Position numbers and translations under genes: made by a program. A DNA stretch of 64,000 nucleotides, taken from positions 400,786 through 464,785 of the forward strand of contig JAMCCL010000017.1 in NCBI GenBank assembly GCA_024516035.1. The letters run 5' to 3'. The notes beneath the pieces were generated by a model. The model did no database searches and was not told the origin of the DNA. It was given only the letters and a program-made list of their open reading frames with translations. Positions within the stretch are counted from its first letter, which is position 1. Each line of letters starts with the position of its first letter. Of the stretch, positions 42,103-52,195 are shown piece after piece. Source of the DNA: Bactericera cockerelli. Its lineage: Eukaryota; Arthropoda; Insecta; Hemiptera; Triozidae.

Positions 42103-42823
42103 TAGCTTAACTTCATAAGCAAAGACATGAAAGTCAAAACCCAGACATTGAAATTCGTTGGCTAGAAATGATATCTCATTACTACCTTTCTCTATGAAAA
42201 TACTTTGAATCTGACTAAATTGTGCATCAGTGTCTTCAAAACCTATATCTATAAGAAGAATGTCCCTTACGTTATATGTTATACCTTTAAAAGTACAAGA
42301 AGATACCAAAAATGGGTGGCTGCAAATTACTGTCCAAATGATGAACACCAATGAGATTACCTATATCTAGTTCTGAAAGATCACTTTTTCTACCACAGGA
42401 AAAAAATTGGAAATTTTTACACTCTGTGAACAGGTGATTCAAAGTCAGCTGATTCCTTAGAATTATCGTTTTGCAAATGTTCAATTTATTATTAGAAGCC
42501 CTTGCGGCAATTTTTGATACTCTATGCTCACTCTCGAATCTCATAGTCCACACCTGTGTTAGAGGTCCAAATTTCTCAAACATTTTACAATAATGAAGTA
42601 GGAAATGAAACTTTGGCTGCAAAGTACATTGAGCTAGTTTCATGTACAATGTGTTAAATTCAGGTATCAAAATCGATAACGGATACATATTATCTTTGTA
42701 AACACCATGAGTGAAAACTTCATCTAAAAGTTGACGTAACATAAGGTAGAGCTGCCAACTTTCATTATCAGCTGGAATTAAAGTTCCAGCAATGAGGTCG
42801 AAGTAACATTGTAAATTGCACAT
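42103..42823 (-). pseudogene. Transposon-derived protein, C-terminal part
   Basis: It begins CYFDLIAGTLIPADNESWQL and contains LQPKFHFLLHYCKMFEKFGP and MRFESEHRVSK, the C-terminal signature of a family of large uncharacterised animal proteins. After a frameshift near 42300 it ends with ITYNVRDILL, FSQIQSIF and FHVFAYEVK. The preceding family segment lies next door at 42829-43333 but on the opposite strand. Confidence 0.7.
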
Positions 42824-42828
42824 TTCTC

Positions 42829-43333
42829 ATGGCTCTTTTCCATTCGGGAGACAGAATAAAATTTGGTAACAAAGTCATTTTCCAAAAAATTATGGACCAA
42901 TTAAATTATTTGTGTCAGTCAAGTATCTCTGTTTTGTTCAATGAAGTTCAAACAACTATAAGATTTCATGTAGTGGCCATTTCTGGGGATAACCTGGGAT
43001 TGAATGGTATTCTTGGTTGAGAGTTTCTCGGCAAATCATTGTTGTCGTATTTGCCTTGCTAGTAAGACAGAAATACAAAACAATGTCCATGAAGATGAGA
43101 TTAATCTTAGAGACATGCAAAATTACATGATGCAAGTAGCTCTGAATGAAACAAAATCAACTGGAATAAAAGAAAAGCGCGTATTTCTAAGGTTGGCCAA
43201 CTTTAATCTTTTTGAAAACGTTGCCGTGGACATACTTCATGATTTTTTGGAAGGGGTTTGTCGGTATGTAATGGACTTCCTTGTTAACTATTTAATATTT
43301 GACTCGAAATTTAATACCGCCTTCTCTTTATAA
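42829..43333 (+). pseudogene. Middle part of the same protein family, inverted
   Basis: Motifs AISGDNLGLNGILG, VESFSANHCCRICLASKTE and VAVDILHDFLEGVCRYVMDF are the characteristic middle of the family. A frameshift lies between the first two (about 43015). In related proteins this block directly precedes the HFLLHY..GPL..W.MRFE block, which here starts 6 bp away on the other strand. Confidence 0.72.
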
Positions 43334-43339
43334 AATATT

Positions 43340-43993
43340 GATTCAATCTGTTTAGCTAAACCTTCAAACTGAATAGAACTCAGCTGTCTTCTTGGATTCG
43401 TCCTGAGAATACATTCTATTATTAACTTGGCAAGTTTGTTTCTTCCGGTTCAGTGAGAAGTTTGCTCCGTTTGGACAATAGAACTCCCCCTTTTGTCGAT
43501 TCGCTGAGGAGAGAATGGACAAATTCTGAGGAAATATCATCTATTGGTCCACTGGCTGTGGAAACGACACTGGAACTTGGGACTGGTGACAAAATTGGTA
43601 AACTTGAGGAAGATTCCACACCGGGTAATGGGGTACTTGACTGTTGCTCTGATGTGGTACTGGCGTTACAGAGTAAGGTTGCGAAAAAGACATTGACGGG
43701 TAAGGTTCTGAGGTGTACACTTCATTTGTTGACGGGTTTTCATTTGAACTCTGCAGGAAAGATAAGAATTCGAAGTTTGTGCTCCTTGTTTCAGGTTGGC
43801 TGTCGCGGGACGGGAGGGCATCCAGATTTCTGATGAGGATCGCCTCATTAGCTTTTGTTCTTGCAAGGTAGTCAGTCAGGTGCTTCCTAAATTTGGAACG
43901 CTGTCCAATTTCAGTGGGAAAGAGTGCCCCTATGTCGTCGTTGCTCAATGCGTGCAGTGAGTCTAAATCAATTTTCTGACCTGAAACAGACAA
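43340..43993 (-). pseudogene. N-terminal SAM-like part of the same or a related protein
   Basis: From 43993: a SAM-like helical domain (DLDSLHALSNDDIGALFPTE, RSKFRKHLTDYLAR), a Ser/Pro linker, then LLSESTKGGVLLSK and, after a frameshift near 43435, NKLAKLIIECILRT and FEGLAKQIESIF. I recall SAM-like plus LLS..RxKLxxLI modules at the N-terminus of the family represented by the two neighbouring fragments; this link is less certain. Confidence 0.6.
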
Positions 43994-44032
43994 TATCTAT
44001 ACATGTCAGTCGTTAAGAAAAGCCACAGTCAG

Positions 44033-44383
44033 GTCAGGGACGGCCGGTGCTAAGGAGCTGCGGAACTCCAGCACCCCCAGACGAAAAGGAAAAAAAAGTT
44101 TTTTTTTCGTGGTTCTTTAGCTTGTAGTAAATGAAAATCATTAGGCATATCTCGAACAATCAATTCATAAAATTATCATTATAATAAAAAAAAATCGTAC
44201 TAAATAAAAACTAGGTACCTAATTAGATAAATCTTTACTCAAGCTTGATTGTAGAGAACATAAATCTAATACGCTCTTCTTACTTTTTGGCTTCTCCGTG
44301 CGGAGCGCTTCTGCGCTCGGTAGAGCATTTCTCTTTTCTCTGCTCATGCCTTATTCAAAGAGAAGGCATGGAGCAACCATAGA
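44033..44383. repeat. Left copy of a 350-bp inverted repeat pair
   Basis: Begins GTCAGGGACGGCCGGTGCTA and ends GAGAAGGCATGGAGCAACCA. Its reverse complement is at 55725-57501, interrupted there by a small hAT. It includes GGTAGAGCATTTCTC and an AT-rich centre. Confidence 0.9.
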
Positions 44384-44540
44384 TTTAAGGGAGTGCTTCG
44401 AGTGACGTAAACGTCAAACTTTTTTTTTTGAATATTTGACGTAAGGTTTGATTTTTAGCGCGCCCTGGTGGAGAGTTTCACAATTATCTCTATATCATGG
44501 TTGAAAGAAGATAAAGATATCATAACGTACAGAATAATAA

Positions 44541-44650
44541 ATTAAGACCTGTGGTGCAGAGTTTGGTAATTTCTGCTCCCAGTCCCGAGTTCAAATCCCA
44601 GCCGCGTCAATTTTTATTTTTGATTTTTTACTTCGTATTTCCTACACCAT
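44541..44650 (+). mobile_element. tRNA-like SINE head
   Basis: GACCTGTGGTGCAGAG resembles an A-box region and GAGTTCAAATCCCAGCC a B box, 35 bp apart, followed by a T-rich body. No duplication is seen because the palindrome follows directly. Confidence 0.6.
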
Positions 44651-44883
44651 AAAAGCAACTTTTTTGGAATCAAGAGGATCTAATCTGTCCAGAAATCCAA
44701 AAATCTCATTTTCTCAAAGAGTGAACAAAATTGTTAATTTAAATTTCCTATAAAGTAACCTTGTAGGAAAGTTGTAACTTTATAGGAAATTTAAATTAAC
44801 AATTTTGTTCACTCTTTGAGAAAATGAGATTTTTGGATTTCTGGACAGATTAGATCCTCTTGATTCCAAAAAAGTTGCTTTTA
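44650..44883. repeat. 107-bp perfect palindrome, 20-bp spacer
   Basis: Arms 44650-44756 and 44777-44883 are exact reverse complements on base-by-base reading (right arm starts ACTTTATAGGAAATTTAAAT). The spacer is AACCTTGTAGGAAAGTTGTA. No gene; function unknown. Confidence 0.95.
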
Positions 44884-44989
44884 GCAAATGCCACAGGCAT
44901 GCAGATACTATTTCTCCTGCGTTGATTAAAGCTCTCATTTGATTTTTTTTTTTTTTACAAGGCAGGAATCTAATTAATAAAGACATATA

Positions 44990-45640
44990 TTGGCATCTAA
45001 ATAATTACTCATTTTAGCATTTAAAAAAAAAAAAAAAATGTCTCCCATCCAATTTTAGTCCTGCATGATGGAGAAAAAATAAATAAAAATTAAAAGTATT
45101 AGATTAACACAAGCAAATTAGAGTTTTATTATTATATTTAATGAGATAACAAAAAATGTTACCAATTGTGGCAATACCTGATAACTACTAATAAATAATA
45201 GTAGTAGTAGTAGTAGTAGTAGTAATAAGTAATTGTATTTATTTTAATTAAAATTATTACAATGGTTGGCACATTGAAAACATAAAACAATAATAAACGC
45301 TTAAACAATATAAATAACAAAACAAAAACAACTAAAACAAGGAATGAACCTACCAGTATGTATAACTTTTAGGAGTTAATTTTCTTTACTATTTACATAT
45401 AGGTACTTATGGCTGTGGAAATTGTGAACACATTAGTTTAGTGATTTTCCAACACAAATAAAAGATTATTTTTCTTAAAATTTAACTAAGATAAATCTAC
45501 CCTACTGCCAAAGTGTGATTTACATCTTAGTAAAAGGCGGAGCCTTCACTACACTCAATAGGCCAATGACCTCCAGTCAGCATCAATCAACCAATCTGAT
45601 TGGCTGACTAGCGCTACGGGAGACCAACTACCCCGATTAA
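44990..45640. other. No gene; (TAG)n microsatellite at ~45199-45223
   Basis: AT-rich, with a GTA trinucleotide run and a possible LINE 3' tail near 45240-45300 (TTATTACAATGGTTGGCACA). Nothing else is supported. Confidence 0.5.
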
Positions 45641-45776
45641 ACCGCCTCCTTGTATTATAAATATAATGAAAACCGAATAAATTTATTATTATTATTACTT
45701 TAAATATTAAAATTGAATAATTTAGCGAAAGATTAATAATTAAGCTTGTTATACTTACAAAATACAATTCCATCAT

Positions 45777-48700
45777 CTACTCATTTCTCAGAAAAGCCCT
45801 CAGCTTTAAAGCTGCTTTTACAAAAAAATATATGTTATTAATACTTGAACGAGTTGGATTCTCTGCAAGGGTTTTCAGTGAACCATTAGAAAGCCAATTT
45901 TTGAGATATTGTTTTCTTAGTGGTACATAGTGAGGACATCTTAACATAAAATGATAAAGATCTTCGCTCTCTCGTAGATTACATATGCTACATTGCTCGG
46001 TGCTATCCCAATTGTACCCCATTCTACTAACGAAAAAATTAACCTTCAAGATTCCAGATAACCGAATTTGTGCCATCACTCTTAGCCTATCTATTGGTCC
46101 CTGCAATGAAAGATAACTTGCGGTATTAGCTCTTAACTCAACTCCCTCAGGTTTTGATTTTATTTCTTTGTACAAAGTACAGTAACCAGAGTTCTCAAGT
46201 CTCTGGTAGTCCATTTCAATCAATCGAACTTCATATTTAGCAAGTATTTCAATCATTCTATCTTTTAAAAGTTGGGATGACTGGGCCTGCCAGAGCTCGG
46301 CATACCCCAGCTCTACGAGATCGGTTTTTAGGAGAGATGCCCAGTTATACTTCACAATGTTTCTTGATAACTGATCTATAATCAATAGTTGATTGAAGCA
46401 AATTTTTGGATAGCGGTCTTCAGTCATAGACAGCAGTTTCAGCCACCATTGCAGCCTTTGCCGGAACACCAAGTAAGCAAGCTTGAGCATGCCAAACTCG
46501 AGGCGGACCATGTAGTGAGGGGTTGATCTTGAAAGACAAAAGACAGATTTTATGAATTGACTTTGCACCACCTCCACTTCATCCACGTACCTACTTCCCC
46601 AAATTTCAGCTCCATAGAGTAGCGTTGCACACACTATTGACTGGAACAATTTCATTCTGCTCTCCTGTGACGTCATTCTTGAGTTGATTAGGATGGTCTT
46701 AACGCTGGAAATCGCCATCTTCCCTTTTGATATTGCCTGCAGAGCCGCTTTCAGGAAAACTCCATGGGATGAAAATTTGACTCCTAGGTACACATACTCG
46801 TTAACCACCTCCAGTGATTTATGATTGTAGCGGAAAGTGTCTGTCCCAGCTAATCTTCCTCCGCGCCTGAACACCACCATCTTGGACTTGCTCTCGTTCA
46901 CTATCATCTGGTTCTCGTCGCAATAAGAACTGAGGATGTCTAGCTTCTTCTGCATGTCTGCCCGACTACTCGACAATAAAATAAGATCATCACAATAGAG
47001 CAGTAACAGTATGTCCAGTGAGCTGGTGATAGGTACTCCCTCCACTCCTCTTTGACGAAAAAATTCCTCCAAGTCATTGATGAAAATTATAAAGGCGACT
47101 GGTGAACATGAGTCTCCGGTAAGTACACCTTTGGTTATTACTTGGCTAGGTGTCACGTTGTCTTCCACTCTTATTCGGGTTGTTGCTTTTTCATAAATTC
47201 TTCCCAGGAACGATATCACTTTCCCAGAGATTCCGAATGAAAACATTTTAGCGAATAGTAAGTTATGCTGAACCTCTGAAAATGCGGATTTATAAGTCTA
47301 TAAATGCCGCATATAGCTTACGATGGTTGATCAGGTGTAAGGATACTATACTGTAGAGGGAAAAAATGTTGTCAACACAGCCCCGTCTTGGTCTAAAACC
47401 AGCCTGTGCTTCCACGAATAATTTATTGTCTTCACTCCAAGCCAGAATTCGCTGTGAAACTAAGTGAGTAATGAGTTTCAGGGTACTATTCATAAGGGCC
47501 ACATTTCTAAAATTTTCGCAAATTATTGGTCCTTTCTTGTGAAGCATAAACATGAACGACTCGGCTAGTGAGTCAGGTATACTGCCTCCATTAAAAATAT
47601 AGTTTATAAATCTGAGCAGACGTGTTTTCTTATCTTCATTTAAAATTTTGAGAAATTCGTTGAGAACATTATCAGGGCCAGGGCTTTTGCTAGTCTTCAT
47701 GTTTATGATTCCTTTATCGAGTTCTCCCATACAGAAGTCCGAATCCATGCTCTCCCTTAAAACATCCGGGAAGGTAAAGTGCAGCATACAGGGTGATCCA
47801 TCTACTAGCGTAAACAATTGAGTTAAATAACATGCCCATTCCTCAATAGGTATCTCTTTACTCTTGTTCGGCTTACGGGGCTTGAATATTTTTACAGTTT
47901 TCCAGAAGTCTTGTGGATTTCTAACGTTCGACAGTTTTTCTTTAAAATCCTGCTCATATGTTTTTTTCAGTTCTTGGCATAAAGCAAAATAATCTTTTTT
48001 CAAATCTAGATAAGACATCAAAAACTCTTGAACATTTTTCTGTTTCCATTTCCTATACATTTTTCGTGCTACTTTCTTCATGTTTCGGCACTCTCTAGTA
48101 TACCAAGGTTTATTAACATTGGTCTGCGTAGTAAAAGTGAACTCATGAACCATACTTGTGTCAGAGGCAGCTTTTTTCAGAGCCCTCACAAGCTCAGTAT
48201 AAACATCTTGAGTTTGTGCTTGCATGCTTACACTGTTGACCTGCTCACTAAATTCCACTGCTTTCTCTGGTAACCACAAGTAACGTGTTACTTTTGACCG
48301 TGGTTTATTGGGTTGCGACACATCTAGCGGAATGTTCATAGTAAGGTTTACTGGCAAATGATCAGACACAATAATAGTGTCGGAGACGCGAAGTTCTGTT
48401 ATCAACGAACACGACTCAAGATTCGCCCAGACCAAGTCTACCGTACTTGTACCTACTCTACTTGCTCCAACTCTACTGAGATAGGTATATTGGCCCGGGA
48501 CGTCCCCGTCTGTCCTTCCATTGAGCACAAGAAATCCGTGGTTCTCCATACACGCTATTAGCTGCTCCCCTCTTCTATTTTTCACTTTATCCAAGGATAT
48601 TCTCTGCGCCAACAAATCCAACTCTTCCGCCAGGTTCTCATCCAAATAGTTCTCGTCCGAAATTCTGCCGTTTGTGTCACCTCCAATGATATAAGGGTCG

Positions 48701-49116
48701 TTCTGCGTGTTTAATTCTTCCAACAGTAGATGTAGTGATTCCAGTGCATGTTCCATGGAATACAGTGGGCTGATGTAGACATTTCCAAGCGTGAGAGTCA
48801 TGTTCTGACTGAATTCCAGTTTGACAAAAATCCATAGATTTGACACATTAACTACGTTAAATTTGATTTCCTTCCTCACCAGAGTTACCAATCCGCCACT
48901 GCCTCGGCCTCGTTGCTTGTCTCGCACCGCCACTGCATAAACCATATTATACTGTTCGGAAAGCGGGATTGGGATAGACGGCTTGCCTAGTGCCCATGTT
49001 TCACTGAAACAGAGAATTTGGCAGGATAGGAGGTTTTCCATTTCAACTGAACATAAAGAGCTGAGAGTAGATATGCCCTTTATATTCCAAAAGCATACCT
49101 TAAGACCTCGCTGCAT
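45777..49116 (-). pseudogene. LINE ORF2: APE endonuclease and reverse transcriptase, one frameshift
   Basis: From 49116: an apurinic-like endonuclease (KVCFWNIKGIS, ILCFSETW, GGDTNGRI, STVDLVWANL, VSDHLPVNL), then the RT (NSTLKLITHLVSQRI, VEAQAGFRPRRGC, AFIDL motif A, TGDSCSPVAFIIFINDL motif B, LLYCDDLILL motif C), thumb, and a C-terminal CSICNLRESEDLYHFMLRCP finger. An extra base near 47285 inside motif A splits the frame (47290-49116 and 45777-47246); the rest is open and catalytic residues are present. The layout suits a CR1/L2-like APE-type LINE. ORF2 starts 18 bp after ORF1 ends. The 3' end probably lies at the ATT-rich tail near 45680. Confidence 0.92.
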
Positions 49117-49134
49117 CGTGTTACCCTCGGCTAG

Positions 49135-50061
49135 TCATTCTCTGGGTGTCTCCTGCCTTTGTGTATTCAAATAAGGCACAAGACTAATCTGTTGTAGATT
49201 CCGATGATTGATTGGTCGTGGTGACTGCGCAGGTGTGTTGAAGGTACTAGAGCTGTCAGAAAATAACTCCCTCTCGCTTTCATGCCGCTCCCACTCAATC
49301 ATAGTAGTGTTGCCTTGGTCTGAGTTCCCGCTGATGTTAAAGTTTGTTTTCTTCACCGTCGATTTTTGAGTCGCAAACAAATCACTTGGCGATACTGAAT
49401 TTGCGCGTTTCGCTGAGTTTCTTGTGGATGATGACGCCGCCGCCTCTGGGTAGTTGACTTCGCTACTAGGTGGAGTAGGTGGTGGCTGCTGCGGCTCACT
49501 ACTTATAATCTGACCACTTCTTATAACCGCATATTTTCCCTGTCTTCGCAACATGTTTCTTTCATCTCGTAACTTCTTGTGATTTGCTCTCATTTCATCA
49601 GAGAGGTCCTGCTTAACAAACACTGATGTACCCTTAAGTAATATCGAGTTCTTGAGAATTTCCATTTTTCGCCTCTGGGTTGTTAAACCGACAAGAATAG
49701 GTCTCGGTCTGTCCTGGTTAAGTTCTTTTCCCAATCTTCTACAAAAATCTAGTTCCATGAGCGTGAGTCCGCTTATTTTCATGTGAGTGCAAAATAAAGT
49801 CATGACGGCCGTTTCTATATCTGTCTGGTTCTCAGGTACTCCAAATATGACGAGATTTTTTCTTCTCTCATTGTAGTCAAGCTTGCTTATTTTCTTTGAA
49901 TGTTGGCTTATAACATTATTGACTGATTCAAACTTGCTCTGTATGTTATCCAGCTTTGTTTTGACCTCCCTGTGATGGTCAGTATTAACAGTTGCCATTG
50001 TACCCAGTCTTTCCCATAGCGCCTCTAATGTTATATTTCCTCCGTCCATAACTCTTGCCAA
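49135..50061 (-). CDS. LINE ORF1 protein (coiled coil, RRM-like)
   Basis: A 308-aa protein: an N-terminal coiled coil (DHHREVKTKLDNIQSKFESV), then an RRM-like core (RRKNLVIFGVPENQTDIETA, LDFCRRLGKE, RPRPILVGLTTQRRKMEILK, DLSDEMRANHKKLRDERN) and a Ser/Pro-rich tail. Such ORF1 proteins are RNA-binding chaperones that package LINE RNA. It is intact from ATG 50061 to its stop and is encoded directly upstream of ORF2. The sequence beyond 50061 is the likely 5' UTR/promoter. Confidence 0.9.
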   Translation of the reverse strand: MARVMDGGNITLEALWERLGTMATVNTDHHREVKTKLDNIQSKFESVNNVISQHSKKISKLDYNERRKNLVIFGVPENQTDIETAVMTLFCTHMKISGLTLMELDFCRRLGKELNQDRPRPILVGLTTQRRKMEILKNSILLKGTSVFVKQDLSDEMRANHKKLRDERNMLRRQGKYAVIRSGQIISSEPQQPPPTPPSSEVNYPEAAASSSTRNSAKRANSVSPSDLFATQKSTVKKTNFNISGNSDQGNTTMIEWERHESERELFSDSSSTFNTPAQSPRPINHRNLQQISLVPYLNTQRQETPRE

Positions 50062-50989
50062 TGATGTAAAATAAATATTAATACTCCAATGATTAAGAGT
50101 CTAGGTGGATACCCCCAAACCACAATGCAAAAGCGCTCCGTCAGACCGTGGGCTTACAGCAATAATGAATGATAATATTATATTCTGGTATTAGGTATCA
50201 CAGCAGACTACACGGATCCACTACACATTATTGACGGATACATAATTACATAACTGTCTAGACGCGTATCATGCGTAAGTCCAGTACATAGAGATCTTTA
50301 TTCAATGGAATGTATCTATACGTTTACACCGTTATGTAGGTATTCGTTAGTATTGTAGCACTATCAGCAGCTGTTCATTGATGATAGTTGAGGTGCTATC
50401 TTACGGTCTCGGTATTAATTAAGTCCAACTTTAACTGTTATCACTTCCCCTCCTTCCCTCTACTGATAGTAAAATTACTAATTTTAATTTTAGGGAATAG
50501 GTAACTATTTTACGGTTAGTATCACTGATAGACCTTCAACGCTTTCAGGGAGCTACTATCTATCGGAGTTAAGTGATAACTTTATCAATGTTCTCCTACC
50601 ACCAACTTTTAATTATCTGAAGTGCGTGTGTCTTGCGCAGTAGACAATAAATCGTTACAATAATTAGCTTCTAATTTCAAAGAATTTGAATATTTCTTCT
50701 AAACGGGAATTTTAGCCATCTTGATTTACAATATTCTCCTAGTTGCTGATAAGAAATTTTGAACTTACGGGCCAAATAAGTCTGTTCAGACCAAACGTGG
50801 TAGCGAAAAACAAAGCTTGCGATTCAAAAATACACTTGAACTTTTATTTCGAAACAAAAAACACTTAAAAACATTTATTACATTCGAAAACATTAAGAGC
50901 GAAATGAACTGCGACTACACTTTTAAAAGCACGATTGCCAACCTACTAATAAATAATACTAAGTTATTTTACATGTTTTATTTTTGTAA
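50062..50989. other. LINE 5' side and dispersed repeat, no gene
   Basis: 50330-50890 is the second copy of the repeat described at 21797-22400. It could be LINE 5' UTR or an older repeat. No coding potential. Confidence 0.5.
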
Positions 50990-51222
50990 GGAAGAAATTC
51001 ATCAGTGGTCTAGTGAGTAGAATACTCAGCTGTGAAGAGGGTGACCTGGATTTGATTTCCAGTACAATTAGACATTTTTTACTCAATATTTACTTGTATG
51101 AGTAGGTAGCAACCAGTGGCGGCATTATAAGTAAATTATTAAGTTGTGTATAATTAGGAGTTAAGTAGCTCATAATGTTGTACTACCCACAAACATTGTG
51201 CCATTATCTTAAAACATAAAAT
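50990..51222 (+). mobile_element. tRNA-derived SINE, old copy
   Basis: The head AGTGGTCTAGTGAGTAGAAT with a decayed B box (GGATTTGATTTCC) is followed by the tail GGTAGCAACCAGTGGCGGCA, ending TTGTACTACCCACAAACATT. The tail is shared with the copy at 62855-63115, which defines the family. Confidence 0.82.
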
Positions 51223-51487
51223 AAACTGATGGTGTTAATAGAATCAGTATCTAGTACACACTAATGACTAGAGGGATGCCCCAGGGACGCGTCAGTTGTT
51301 CGTATGTGAATTATTTCAGTATTCCAATATTTAATTCATTCTTGATTATAAATTTTGTCTCTATAATTCATGCACAATATCAACAACCTTGAAAGTGAAT
51401 AGCAAAGTGTTGGAACAGGAATACTTTTCACTTTTTGAAAATTTGCTAAGTATTTTATGAAACAGGCTCCAGATGCCATTTTATTTT
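51223..51487. other. No gene seen
   Basis: AT-rich sequence between the SINE and a gene fragment. Confidence 0.5.
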
Positions 51488-52041
51488 TCACTTCTTCTTC
51501 TTTTTTCTTTTTAAACCTATTACTGTGCTCCCAATTCCCCTGGGACGCCCTCTACTTTTCACCTTAGGTATGGATAATATTTTTATAGGGGGGGCAGCTG
51601 CAGTAATATAATCATGAAAACAATGAGAAATATTTGACACTACATTGAAGGAACTGTCAACTTTCATGGCAGAAGATGTACTTGGCATACTAATGTCAAC
51701 ACTATCAGATTTTGTGACACTACATTGAAGGAACTGTCAACTTTCATGGCAGAAGATGTACTTGGCATACTAATGTCAACACTATCAGATTTTGACACTA
51801 CATTGAAGGAACTGTCAACTTTCATGGCAGAAGATGTACTTGGCATACTAATGTCATCTTCAAGATCTTCAAAGTTGGCCCATTTCTTTTGTAATGATTT
51901 CAAAAAGTTTAATCGTTTGTAGAAAATGTTAGATGAAACCTCAGAGCTCAACTTTGAAAGTTTCAAACACTCACCATTCATTATTTTAAATTTTTCATGA
52001 GTAGTAAGTGCTCTTTTTCGATTGAGATTGTCTCCCTGCAC
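51488..52041 (-). pseudogene. C-terminal fragment with three 23-26-aa repeats and RGRPRG...TVIGL tail
   Basis: From 52041: NRKRALTTHEKFKIMNGECL, then a helical segment (FYKRLNFLKSLQKKWANF), then three copies of ISMPSTSSAMKVDSSFNVVS, then VKSRGRPRGIGSTVIGL and a Lys tail. The RGRPKG..TVIGLP ending is familiar from the C-termini of transposon-derived, SWIM/MULE-like animal proteins; the rest is absent. One frameshift lies near 51715 between repeat copies. Repeat copies at the DNA level are ~69-85 bp apart and nearly identical, so the expansion is recent. Confidence 0.6.
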
Positions 52042-52195
52042 TTCAACTACTATTCTTAAATTATTTATTTATGGTTTTTCTTAATTTTTCTAGTCACGGC
52101 CAAAATTTAATTTTTAATAAATTTATGTTGTAAAATAAGAAGTATGGCTTGTTTAGTTTTGTTTAATTATTTATTTATGATTTTTCTTAGTTTTT

